A DNA stretch of 24,196 nucleotides, taken from NCBI GenBank assembly GCA_025927435.1, contig JAICLM010000007.1, positions 1 through 24,196 on the forward strand. The letters are read 5' to 3'. A model generated the notes under the pieces. The model did no database searches. It had not been told where the DNA came from and was given only the letters and a program-made list of their open reading frames with translations. Positions 14,197-21,591 of the stretch are shown piece after piece (the stretch's first letter is position 1; each line of letters starts with the position of its first letter). A program made the position numbers and the translations under genes. Source of the stretch: Thermoleophilia bacterium. GTDB taxonomy: Bacteria; Actinomycetota; Thermoleophilia; Gaiellales; Gaiellaceae.

Positions 14197-14927
14197 AAGG
14201 CGTGATCCTCGCGGGCGGCTCGGGTAGCCGGCTCGCTCCCCTCACGCGCATCACGAACAAGCACCTCCTGCCCCTCTATGACCGGCCCATGGTGACGTAT
14301 GCCGTCGAGGCGCTCGTCGAGGGCGGGTTCTCGGAGCTGATGCTGGTCACCGGCGGCACCCATGCGGGCGAGTTCTTCCGCCTGCTGGGGAACGGGCAGG
14401 AGTACGGGATCGAGCGCCTTTTCTACGCCTACCAGGAACGGCCGGGGGGTATCGCGGAGGCGCTCGGCCTGGCGGAGCGATTCGTCGGGGGCGAGCGCTG
14501 CTGCGTCCTGCTCGCGGACAACATCTTCGAACGTCCGCTCCGGCCCGTGGTGGAGAAGTTCGCCGCTCAGGAGCGAGGTGCGCGGGTAATTCTCTCGCGG
14601 ATCGCGGAAGAACAGCACCTGCGGCACCTCGGCGTCGCCGAGTTGGACGGCGATCGGATCGTTCGGATCGTCGAGAAGCCCGCGGAGCCGCCTAGCCCGT
14701 TCGCGGTCACCGGTGCCTACTTCTACGACGAGCAGGTGTGGGAGATCCTGCCGACACTCGAGCCTTCCGGGCGCGGCGAGCTCGAGATCACCGACCTGAA
14801 CAACTGGTACGTCGAGCGCGGCCAGATGGAGGCCGACGTGCTGGACGGTTTCTGGGGTGACGCAGGCGAGTCGATCGACGCGTACTACATCGTGAACGAC
14901 TTCGTCCGGAACGGGCGGCGCGGATGA
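14193..14927 (+). CDS. rmlA: Glucose-1-phosphate thymidylyltransferase, short form
   Basis: 244 residues. The nucleotidyltransferase signature GGSGSRLAPLT (8-18) with Lys23 and LPLYDRPM is complete, and the metal-binding Asp109 lies in VLLADNIFE. The VEKPAEPPSPFAVTGAYFYD and GRGELEITDLNNWYV blocks are characteristic of RmlA-type enzymes that join glucose 1-phosphate and dTTP to dTDP-glucose. At 244 residues it lacks the extra C-terminal helices of the roughly 290-residue enterobacterial enzyme, where an allosteric dTDP-rhamnose site lies, so feedback control may differ. ATG at 14193 overlaps the previous stop. It is the first of four rml genes in the order A-C-B-D, which is the best evidence for its substrate. 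Confidence 0.92.
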   Translation: MKGVILAGGSGSRLAPLTRITNKHLLPLYDRPMVTYAVEALVEGGFSELMLVTGGTHAGEFFRLLGNGQEYGIERLFYAYQERPGGIAEALGLAERFVGGERCCVLLADNIFERPLRPVVEKFAAQERGARVILSRIAEEQHLRHLGVAELDGDRIVRIVEKPAEPPSPFAVTGAYFYDEQVWEILPTLEPSGRGELEITDLNNWYVERGQMEADVLDGFWGDAGESIDAYYIVNDFVRNGRRG

Positions 14928-15400
14928 TCGCCGGCCTGCGGCGCTTCGAGCTCGCACGTCACGAGGACGAGCGAGGCTGGTTCACCGAGCTCGCGCGTGC
15001 GAGCGCCCTGCCCAAGCCGATCCGGCAACTGAACCTCTCGCGATCACGGCAGGGAGTGATACGCGGCCTGCACTATCACGAGCGCGGCCAGGACGATCTC
15101 TTCGTCTGCCTCGCGGGGATGGTGCGGGTCGTCGTCCTCGACCGCACGACCGGCGAAACGTTCTCGGAGGACATCGGCGACGACAACCCCGTCGCCGTCT
15201 ACGTCCCCGGCACCAACGCTCACGGCTACGAGGCGTTGACCGACGCACTGTTCGCCTACCTCGTGACCGAGGAATACGATCCCGGCGATCCGGACGAGCT
15301 CGGCATCCCCTGGAACGACCCGCGCGTCAAGCACCTGTGGAGTGTGGAACAGCCGATCCTCTCGGCCCGCGATGCCGTGGTCGGTGAGGAGGTGAGATGA
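14924..15400 (+). CDS. rmlC: dTDP-4-keto-6-deoxyglucose 3,5-epimerase-like cupin
   Basis: 158 residues, slightly shorter than the usual 180-200. RmlC landmarks are DERGWF (15-20), VIRGLHYH (45-52) with the catalytic base His50, YVPGTNAHGYEALTD (93-107), Tyr112 at the place of the catalytic Tyr, and IPWNDP near the end. The Lys that precedes LVR in classical RmlC and EvaD falls on Asp58 here (GQDDLFVCL), and two loop residues are missing. In the classical pathway RmlC epimerises C3 and C5 to give dTDP-4-keto-rhamnose. The missing Lys raises doubt about exact activity, though the neighbours RmlA, RmlB and RmlD support the pathway. ATG at 14924 and the TGA both sit in 4-bp overlaps with adjoining genes. 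Confidence 0.85.
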   Translation: MIAGLRRFELARHEDERGWFTELARASALPKPIRQLNLSRSRQGVIRGLHYHERGQDDLFVCLAGMVRVVVLDRTTGETFSEDIGDDNPVAVYVPGTNAHGYEALTDALFAYLVTEEYDPGDPDELGIPWNDPRVKHLWSVEQPILSARDAVVGEEVR

Positions 15401-16389
15401 GGCTTCTCGTCACGGGCGCGGCCGGCTTCATCGGCTCCAACTTCGTCCATCGGTGGCTGGAGCACCATCGCGACGGCCAGGTCGTCGCGCTCGACCTGCT
15501 CACGTACGCGGGAGACCGGCGCAACCTCGAGGGGCTCGACGTGCGGCTCGTCGAGGGCGACATCGGCGATCCCGAGCTCGTCGACCGCGTTCTCGCGGAG
15601 GAGAAGATCGAGATCGTCGTCAATTTCGCCGCCGAGTCCCACAACAGCCTCGCCGTCCTCGACCCGGGCCGCTTCTTCCGGACGAACGCACTCGGCACGC
15701 AGACGCTGCTCGAAGCTGCGCGGAGGCGGGGCGTCGAGCGCTTCCACCACGTCTCGACCTGCGAGGTCTACGGCGATCTTCCGCTCGACTCCGGCGAGGC
15801 CTTCACCGAGGAGTCTCCGTACCGCCCGCGCACCCCCTACAACGCTTCCAAGGCTGCGGCGGATCATGCGGTCCGCGCCTACCACGAGACGTTCGGCCTC
15901 CCGGTGACGATCACGAACTGCTCGAACAACTACGGCCCACGGCAGTTTCCCGAGAAGGTGATCCCGCTCTTCCTCACCAACGCCCTCGACGACCGCGAAC
16001 TCCCCCTCTATGCGTCGACCCAGAACCGGCGGGAGTGGCTGCACGTGGCTGACCACTGCGACGCGATCGAGCTCGTCCTCGACCGCGGCCGGGAGGGAGA
16101 GACGTACAACGTCGGCTCGGGCCTCGAGCGCTCGATCGACGAGATCGCCGACCTCGTCCTCGAGCTGACCGGGAAGCCCGACTCGCTGAAGACGATCGTG
16201 CCCGACCGGCCCGGGCACGACCGCCGCTACCTGCTCGACTCCTCGAAGCTCCGCAGCGAGCTCGGCTGGCGACCCGCGATCTCCTTCGAGGACGGGCTCC
16301 GGGCAACGGCGGACTGGTACGCCGCCAGCCGCGCCTGGTGGGAGCCGCTGCGAGATCGGGCGCCGGTGCGCGAGACCGCGTGGAACTGA
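15397..16389 (+). CDS. rmlB: dTDP-glucose 4,6-dehydratase-like SDR enzyme (TCE variant)
   Basis: 330 residues, extended short-chain dehydrogenase fold. GAAGFIGSN near the N-terminus binds NAD, and Tyr148 and Lys152 (PYNASK) form the YxxxK pair. The blocks NCSNNYGPRQFPEKVIPLF and PDRPGHDRRYLLDSSKLRSELGW are diagnostic of RmlB, which converts dTDP-glucose to dTDP-4-keto-6-deoxyglucose. The active-site TDE triad of classical RmlB reads Thr121-Cys122-Glu123 (STCEVYGDL), so the Asp acting as acid in water elimination is replaced by Cys. AAESHVDRS likewise reads AAESHNSLA. The codon at 15760-15762 is TGC, so this is not a translation slip. The ATG overlaps the rmlC stop, and the stop lies inside the first codons of rmlD. 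A lineage-specific variant or a different product sugar are both possible. Confidence 0.88.
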   Translation: MRLLVTGAAGFIGSNFVHRWLEHHRDGQVVALDLLTYAGDRRNLEGLDVRLVEGDIGDPELVDRVLAEEKIEIVVNFAAESHNSLAVLDPGRFFRTNALGTQTLLEAARRRGVERFHHVSTCEVYGDLPLDSGEAFTEESPYRPRTPYNASKAAADHAVRAYHETFGLPVTITNCSNNYGPRQFPEKVIPLFLTNALDDRELPLYASTQNRREWLHVADHCDAIELVLDRGREGETYNVGSGLERSIDEIADLVLELTGKPDSLKTIVPDRPGHDRRYLLDSSKLRSELGWRPAISFEDGLRATADWYAASRAWWEPLRDRAPVRETAWN

Positions 16390-17192
16390 GGCGCGGCGTC
16401 CTCGTCACCGGCGCGGCCGGCCAGCTCGGCACGGCTCTTCGCGAGGAGTTCGCCGACTCCACCATCGCCGCTCTGGATCGCTCCGAGTGGGACGTGGCTC
16501 TGCCGCCGCCCGCGGATCTCCCCCCGGTCGACCTCGTGCTCCACGCGGCGGCGTGGACGGACGTCGACGGTGCCGAGGCGCATCCGCAGGAGGCCGCGGC
16601 CGTCAACGTCGGCGGAACGCAGCATGCCGCCGAGCTCGGTGCGCCGCTCGTCGTCTTCTCGACCGACTACGTCTTCGACGGACGGAAGGGGCAGCCGTAC
16701 GTGGAGTCGGACACGCCGAGTCCGCTCTCCGTCTACGGCCGCACGAAGCTGCAGGCCGAAGGCGCCGCGGGCGAGAACGCCTGGATCGTTCGGACGTCGT
16801 GGCTCTTCGGCTGGACGAGCACGAACTTCGTCCGGACGATGTTGCGTCTCGGGGCCGAGCGGGACGAGGTGGCGGTGGTCGACGACCAGCGCGGTTGTCC
16901 GACCTACGTCGGGCACCTTGCGGCTGCGGTGCGCGAGCTGCTCGACCGGCCGCGCGGCCTGTGGCACCTCGCGGCCGACGGAGCGTGCACCTGGGCCGAG
17001 TTCGCGGAGGCGATCTTCGAGGAGGCAGAGCTGGACTGTCGGGTGCGGCGGATCGCGACCGCCGAGCTGGGCCGTCCCGCCCCGCGGCCCGCCTGTTCCG
17101 TCCTGCGCACCGATCGTCCCGATGCGCCGCGGCTGCCGCATTGGCGCGAGGGCCTTCGAGCCTGCCTCGATCGGCTCTCCCGGTCAACCTGA
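16380..17192 (+). CDS. rmlD: dTDP-4-dehydrorhamnose reductase
   Basis: 270 residues from GTG at 16380. The NAD(P) motif GAAGQLG (11-17) is followed by LHAAAWTDVDGAE, VFSTDYVFDG (92-101, with Ser94/Thr95/Asp96) and Tyr119-x-x-x-Lys123 (YGRTK), the complete RmlD signature set. The enzyme reduces C4 of dTDP-4-keto-L-rhamnose to finish dTDP-L-rhamnose. The GTG lies 10 bp inside the end of rmlB; I choose it because the first strand (RRGVLVTGAAG) begins directly after it. The last gene of the rml block, followed within 20 bp by a GT2 enzyme of the rhamnosyltransferase type. The residue set is entirely classical, in contrast to RmlB and RmlC. Confidence 0.92.
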   Translation: MELRRGVLVTGAAGQLGTALREEFADSTIAALDRSEWDVALPPPADLPPVDLVLHAAAWTDVDGAEAHPQEAAAVNVGGTQHAAELGAPLVVFSTDYVFDGRKGQPYVESDTPSPLSVYGRTKLQAEGAAGENAWIVRTSWLFGWTSTNFVRTMLRLGAERDEVAVVDDQRGCPTYVGHLAAAVRELLDRPRGLWHLAADGACTWAEFAEAIFEEAELDCRVRRIATAELGRPAPRPACSVLRTDRPDAPRLPHWREGLRACLDRLSRST

Positions 17193-17197
17193 GCCGC

Positions 17198-17203
17198 TAC
17201 CGT
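17198..17203 (+). promoter_or_regulatory. Possible internal -10 box before the first GT2 gene
   Basis: TACCGT, 8 nt before the GTG at 17212, in the 19-bp gap after rmlD. It could give a secondary leaderless transcript for the three transferases. Weak evidence. Confidence 0.25.
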
Positions 17204-17211
17204 GGAACGCC

Positions 17212-18096
17212 GTGCTGGACGTCGTGATCGTCTCGTACCGCTGCGGCCCGATGCTTCGGCAGTGCCTCCACTCGCTGCGTGACCACCCGCCCGCCGGAGG
17301 CCTCCGGATCACGGTCGTCGACAACGCGTCCGGCGACGGCACGGCGGACGTCGTCCAGCGCGAGTTTCCCGACGTCCGGCTGATCGCGCTCGACGAGAAC
17401 GTCGGCTTCAGCGCGGCGAACAACCGCGTCCTGCGAGAGCCGACCGCGGAGTACGTACTGGTTCTCAACCCCGACACGCGGATCTGCGAGGGCACGCTGG
17501 ACACCCTGCTCCACCTGTTGAACGACCAGCCGCGAATCGGCATCGCCGGCTGCAAGCTCGTGCAGGAGGACGGGACGTTCGACCATGCGGCGCGCCGGTC
17601 GTTCCCGACTCCGGCGTCTGCGCTCGGGCACTTTCTCCGCGTCGGACGGTCAGAGCGGGCGCCGGCGTCGCTCGCGGCCTACCGGGCGCCCGACGTCGCC
17701 GAGGGGCCGGTCGACGCCGTCAACGGCGCCTTCATGCTCCTGCGGCGCGCGATGCTCGACGAGATCGGGCTCTTCGACGAGGGCTACTGGATGTACATGG
17801 AGGATCTCGACCTCTGCTACCGCGCCGCCCGCGCCGGCTGGATCACCTGGTACGAGCCGTCGGTCGAGGCGGTTCATCTCAAGGCGGGGACCAGCGGTCA
17901 CCACCGGCGACTGCGTCTCAACTACGCCTTCCATTACGGGATGTACCGGTACTACCGTGCGCACCTTGCCTCGGAGCGTGGTGCGGCATTCAACGCTCTC
18001 GTGTACGCGGGAATCGGGCTCAAGTTCCTCGCCTCGGCGACCGCGTCGGCCGCTGCTCGAGCTCGGCAGCGACTCGACACCGCGAGCGCGGCCTGA
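17212..18096 (+). CDS. Glycosyltransferase family 2, WbbL-type rhamnosyltransferase-like
   Basis: 294 residues from GTG at 17212. GT-A fold: VVIVSYRCGPML opens the nucleotide-binding domain, TVVDNASGDGT follows, Asp88 in VLNPDTRI is the metal-binding position (DxD equivalent), NGAFMLLRRAMLDEIGLFDEGY (171-192) is the acceptor block and MEDLDLCYRA (196-205) holds the likely catalytic base (E197-D198-x-D200). This arrangement is typical of the WbbL/RfbF group, which transfers rhamnose from dTDP-rhamnose to a lipid-linked sugar, and the place directly behind rmlD agrees. Rhamnose specificity is inferred. Translation start could be supported by a TACCGT box 8 nt upstream or by readthrough from rmlD. 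Confidence 0.88.
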   Translation: MLDVVIVSYRCGPMLRQCLHSLRDHPPAGGLRITVVDNASGDGTADVVQREFPDVRLIALDENVGFSAANNRVLREPTAEYVLVLNPDTRICEGTLDTLLHLLNDQPRIGIAGCKLVQEDGTFDHAARRSFPTPASALGHFLRVGRSERAPASLAAYRAPDVAEGPVDAVNGAFMLLRRAMLDEIGLFDEGYWMYMEDLDLCYRAARAGWITWYEPSVEAVHLKAGTSGHHRRLRLNYAFHYGMYRYYRAHLASERGAAFNALVYAGIGLKFLASATASAAARARQRLDTASAA

Positions 18097-18110
18097 GCCC
18101 GCAGCGTCCG

Positions 18111-19022
18111 ATGCCGGCCGTCAGCGTCATCATTCCGGCCTACAACGCCGAGGCCTCCCTGGGGCGCGCGATCCGGTCCGTGGAGGGACAGAGCTTTCGC
18201 GACCTCGAGCTCGTGGTCGTCGACGACGGATCGACCGACCGTACCGCCGAGATTGCTCGTGGGTTCGACAGCGTCCGCTACGTCCGCGGTGCGCATCAGG
18301 GCGAGGCCGGGGCACGCAACCTCGGGCTCGATGAAGCGACCGGCGAGCTCGTCGCCTTCGTCGACGCCGACGACGAGTGGCTTCCCCAGAAGCTCAGCCG
18401 TCAGGTCGCTTTCATGGAGAAGCTGGGATCGTCCTTCAGCTATACCGACTCCTACATCGTCCGGGGCGACGGTCGAGTGCGGCACAGCATGCTCGCGCGC
18501 CCTCATCACGGCGAGATCCTGTCGCCGCTCATCGACGACTGGCTCGACCAGGCGTTCATCATCCCTACGGCGGTGATTGCGTCGCGGCGGCTGCTGCAGA
18601 GCGCCGGCGGGTTCGAGACCGGGCTCTCGACTCCGGGGCACGTGGACTACGGCCTGTGGCTGAAGCTCGCTCTGCGGGGCGTGCGATTCGACTATCTCGA
18701 CGAACCGCTCGCGCTCTGGTACCGCGGACACGAGAGCGTCTCGTCGGACGCGATCGAGATGGTCGAGCGGTACCGGGTGGCCCTTCGCTACTTCGCGTCG
18801 ACCTACGAGTTTCCCCCGGACGCGCGCGAGCGGATCTCGAGGGCGCTCGCGCGGAGCGACGCAACCCTGGCCGTCGAGTTGCTCAAGAAGCGTCGCTTCC
18901 GCGAGGCGGTGCCGCATCTGCGCCGCAGCAGCGTCGGCGACTTTGCGCGCAAGGGGCGTCTCTTCGCGCGCCGACGAGCCGGGCTCCTGAGGCCGCCCCG
19001 TGCCGAACGGGATCGCTCCTGA
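18111..19022 (+). CDS. Glycosyltransferase family 2
   Basis: 303 residues. The GT-A core is complete: SVIIPAYNAEASLGRAI at the N-terminus, ELVVVDDGSTDRT (33-45), GAGARN near 66-70 and the metal-binding Asp85-Ala-Asp87-Asp88 in VAFVDADDEWLP. GHVDYGLWLKLALRG downstream is the catalytic-base region of this clan. The C-terminal 60 residues are basic and helical (KKRRFREAVPHLRR onwards) and may touch the membrane. Starts at ATG 18111, 14 bp after the previous stop; no clear Shine-Dalgarno. Its TGA overlaps the start of the following GT4 (CTGA). Donor and acceptor unknown. Confidence 0.9.
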   Translation: MPAVSVIIPAYNAEASLGRAIRSVEGQSFRDLELVVVDDGSTDRTAEIARGFDSVRYVRGAHQGEAGARNLGLDEATGELVAFVDADDEWLPQKLSRQVAFMEKLGSSFSYTDSYIVRGDGRVRHSMLARPHHGEILSPLIDDWLDQAFIIPTAVIASRRLLQSAGGFETGLSTPGHVDYGLWLKLALRGVRFDYLDEPLALWYRGHESVSSDAIEMVERYRVALRYFASTYEFPPDARERISRALARSDATLAVELLKKRRFREAVPHLRRSSVGDFARKGRLFARRRAGLLRPPRAERDRS

Positions 19023-20215
19023 ACGTCCTGTTCTTCACCAGCTGGTACCCCACGCCGGAGTTCACCTACGGAGGCGTCTTCGTCCGCGAGCATGCCAAGG
19101 CCGTCCGGGAGGCGGGCCACCACGTCGTCGTGCTCCATCTCGCGGGGCCGGGCGCGGAACTCGACGGCAGGCTCTGGGCGACGAGCGAGGAGCTCGATCC
19201 ATCCCTGACGGAGGGGATCGAGACGCACCATGTGGCCCATCGCCGGCTCCCCCTGCGCGGAGCCTCGTACCCGTTCTATCTGGCGAGCGCGGTCTCCGCG
19301 TATCGTCACCTGCGCGGGCGCGGACTTCGGCCCGACGTCATCCATGCCCACGTCTACGGCGCCGCGGTTCCGGCCGCGATCGTCGCCGGCCGAGTGCCGC
19401 TCGTGGTGACCGAGCACTACTCGGGAGTCGCGCACCGGTCGCTGAACCCCGTCGAGGCTCGAAAAGCCCGGTACGCGTACGACCGCGCCGCCCGCATCCT
19501 CCCGGTTTCACGGTTTCTCCGGGAGGCCATCAGGAGCTACGGGGTCGACCGACCGTTCGAGGTCGTCCCGAACGTCGTCGACAAGTCGGTCTTCTTCCCG
19601 GGGGAGAGGGGGTCGCAGACGGGGACCGGGGGACGGCTGCTCTTCGTCGGCAACCTCGAGCCCTCGCAGCTCAAGGGATTTCCGACGCTGCTCCGCGCAC
19701 TCTCTCGACTCCGGGAACACCGGAGCGACTGGCATCTCGACGTGATCGGGGGCGGCCCGGAACGGGCGCGGCACGAGAGATCCGCCGCCGAGCTCGGTCT
19801 GGGCGAGTACGTGACGTTCCACGGTCCCCGGCCGAAGGCCGAGGTCGCGCAGGCGATGCGGAACTCGGACCTTCTCGTCCTCCCGAGTCGCGTCGACAAC
19901 CTCCCGTGCGTGATCGTGGAGGCGCACGCCTCGGGGCTGCCGGTGGTGGCGACGACGGTGGGCGGCATCCCGGAGCTGGTCGACGAGCGGAACGGCAGGC
20001 TCGTTCCGCCCGACGACCCGACAACTCTCGCCGAGGTTCTGGAGGACACACTCGCGAACCTCGAGACGTTCGACCGCGACGCGATCAGCGCGTCGGCGCA
20101 GGCCAGCTACGGCCTCGAGGTGATCGGCGAGCAGCTGAGCCGGATCTACGACGCCGTGCGCGAAGCGGCAGCCCTCGGCCACGAGCGCACAGCTGAACGA
20201 GGAGCCGTGCTCTAG
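19019..20215 (+). CDS. Glycosyltransferase family 4 with a probable CTG start
   Basis: 398 residues from CTG at 19019. The first strand (NVLFFTSWYPTPEFTYGGVF) is the normal beginning of a GT4 enzyme, but no ATG, GTG or TTG precedes it in this frame for a long way, and the next GTG (near 19129) would remove that strand. The CTG overlaps the preceding TGA by 4 bp, exactly like the other junctions here. Active-site features are VTEHYSG, VPNVVD, LLFVGNLEPSQLKGFPTLL (with Lys219) and an E-x7-E-like pair in which the first Glu is Asp (Asp293, Glu301), a change common in this subgroup. Last gene of the plus-strand operon; its TAG overlaps the stop of the flippase gene (CTAG). Confidence 0.85.
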   Translation: MNVLFFTSWYPTPEFTYGGVFVREHAKAVREAGHHVVVLHLAGPGAELDGRLWATSEELDPSLTEGIETHHVAHRRLPLRGASYPFYLASAVSAYRHLRGRGLRPDVIHAHVYGAAVPAAIVAGRVPLVVTEHYSGVAHRSLNPVEARKARYAYDRAARILPVSRFLREAIRSYGVDRPFEVVPNVVDKSVFFPGERGSQTGTGGRLLFVGNLEPSQLKGFPTLLRALSRLREHRSDWHLDVIGGGPERARHERSAAELGLGEYVTFHGPRPKAEVAQAMRNSDLLVLPSRVDNLPCVIVEAHASGLPVVATTVGGIPELVDERNGRLVPPDDPTTLAEVLEDTLANLETFDRDAISASAQASYGLEVIGEQLSRIYDAVREAAALGHERTAERGAVL

Positions 20216-21591
20216 TCCGGCCTCCGGGTGACGTCCGCCGGCACCGCCGAGAGGTCTTCGGCCGGACGTCCGGCGATGCGCTTGACGAGGCGGACGTACC
20301 GCCTGCCGTCTTCTCGCGAAGGGACGACGAGCGTGTGCAGCGGGACGCCGGTGATAGTCCGGTAAACCGCGGCCGACGCAAGAAAGGCCAGCGAGTACGA
20401 CCCCGTGCTGGCCCAGGCCGCCCCCTCGATCCCGTAGCGAGGAATCAGCACCACATTCAGCGCGAGGTTGCAGAACGTGATCCCGGCGGCGATCACGGAG
20501 CTCACGAGAGGCCGGCCTCGGGCAGCGACGTCGTTACCGAGCACCCTGGCGGCGGCGAAGAGAACGACCCCGGGCACGAGAATGCGCACGACGGCGCTCG
20601 AGGCGCTGAAGCGACTGGAGTAGAGAACGTCCACGACGGGGGTCGCGACGAGGAACAAGATCCCGCCGAGGATCGCCGTCAGCCACAGCGTGTTTCGCGT
20701 GACGAGAGGCGTCATCGCCCGACGCGCCGACTCGCTCTGCTCGGCGGCGATGGTGGGGAAGAGCGTGGTGCTGACCGCCTGCGACGGCATCCAGAGCCCC
20801 TCGGCGACCACGACTCCCGCTCCGTAGAGGCCGACGGCCGCGGCTCCCCGGTAGCCGTCGACGAGGAACACGTCGATCCGGTAACCGAGGTAGGCCAGCA
20901 TGTTCGCCGGGTGAAGGCGGACGCCGTACGACGCGAGCGCGCGGATGTACGGCAGGTCGAGACGCCATCGGATGCGGCTCGCGCGTCGCGTGACGACCAC
21001 GACGGCGACGAAGAGCAGCACCGCCGCGGCGACCGTTGCCGCGATTGCGCCGCGAACGCCGGCTCCGACGGCGATCGCGCTACCGATGAGCGGAAGCGGG
21101 AGAATCGCCTGGGCGACAGTGATGCCGTTGTAGGCCCTGAACCTCCTCAGGCCCTGATAGACCGACTGAACGTTCGCGATTGCGAGGAGGAACGGAAGCG
21201 CGAGCAGCACCAGGAGCAAATCGGCCTTGGGGAGGCCCCGCAAGTGGAGGTCTCCGCCGAGGATCACGACGTAGCCGATGCCGACGATGCTCAGTCCGAG
21301 CAGCAGGCCGACCAGGGCGACGTTTCCGAATGCGAGAGGACCGCTTGCGGGCGCCCGCGCCGTGTAATAGGCGGCTGCGGGGCCGATGCTGAGGCTGCAG
21401 AGCGCGGCAGCGAGGATCACGAGCGACGTGGCGAGGTTGAACTCGCCGCGTCCGCTCGGCCCGAGCGCCCGGGCCGTCAGCACTGCAGTGCCGAGCAGCG
21501 CAAGGGCGGCGACGCCGTTCGTGAGCAGCACGCCCGACGACAGCTTCGCCAAGGTCGCGTGGCGCTGGCGGTCGCCGTCGGAAGCACTCAT
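20212..21591 (-). CDS. Wzx-like polysaccharide flippase (MATE/MOP superfamily)
   Basis: 459 residues from ATG at 21591, with about 12-14 transmembrane helices. The N-terminal block LSSGVLLTNGVAALALLGTAVLTARALGPSGRGEFNLATSL is typical of the polysaccharide biosynthesis/export flippase family, as are FLVDGYRGAAAVGLYGAGVVVAEGLWMPSQAV in the middle and LNVVLIPRYGIEGAAWAST near the C-terminus. Such proteins turn lipid-linked oligosaccharides across the cytoplasmic membrane. The ATG overlaps the stop of the upstream methyltransferase (ATGA). It ends the minus-strand operon, converging on the GT4 with CTAG shared at the stops. Together with the Wzy-like protein at 11800-13164 it suggests a Wzx/Wzy-type pathway. 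Confidence 0.9.
   Translation of the reverse strand: MSASDGDRQRHATLAKLSSGVLLTNGVAALALLGTAVLTARALGPSGRGEFNLATSLVILAAALCSLSIGPAAAYYTARAPASGPLAFGNVALVGLLLGLSIVGIGYVVILGGDLHLRGLPKADLLLVLLALPFLLAIANVQSVYQGLRRFRAYNGITVAQAILPLPLIGSAIAVGAGVRGAIAATVAAAVLLFVAVVVVTRRASRIRWRLDLPYIRALASYGVRLHPANMLAYLGYRIDVFLVDGYRGAAAVGLYGAGVVVAEGLWMPSQAVSTTLFPTIAAEQSESARRAMTPLVTRNTLWLTAILGGILFLVATPVVDVLYSSRFSASSAVVRILVPGVVLFAAARVLGNDVAARGRPLVSSVIAAGITFCNLALNVVLIPRYGIEGAAWASTGSYSLAFLASAAVYRTITGVPLHTLVVPSREDGRRYVRLVKRIAGRPAEDLSAVPADVTRRPD

Noticed and set aside
18111..20215. GT2 and following GT4 as one protein split by a frameshift
   Set aside because: The GT2 has a complete C-terminus and the GT4 begins exactly at its first strand; a 4-bp CTGA overlap explains the arrangement as well as at the other junctions.
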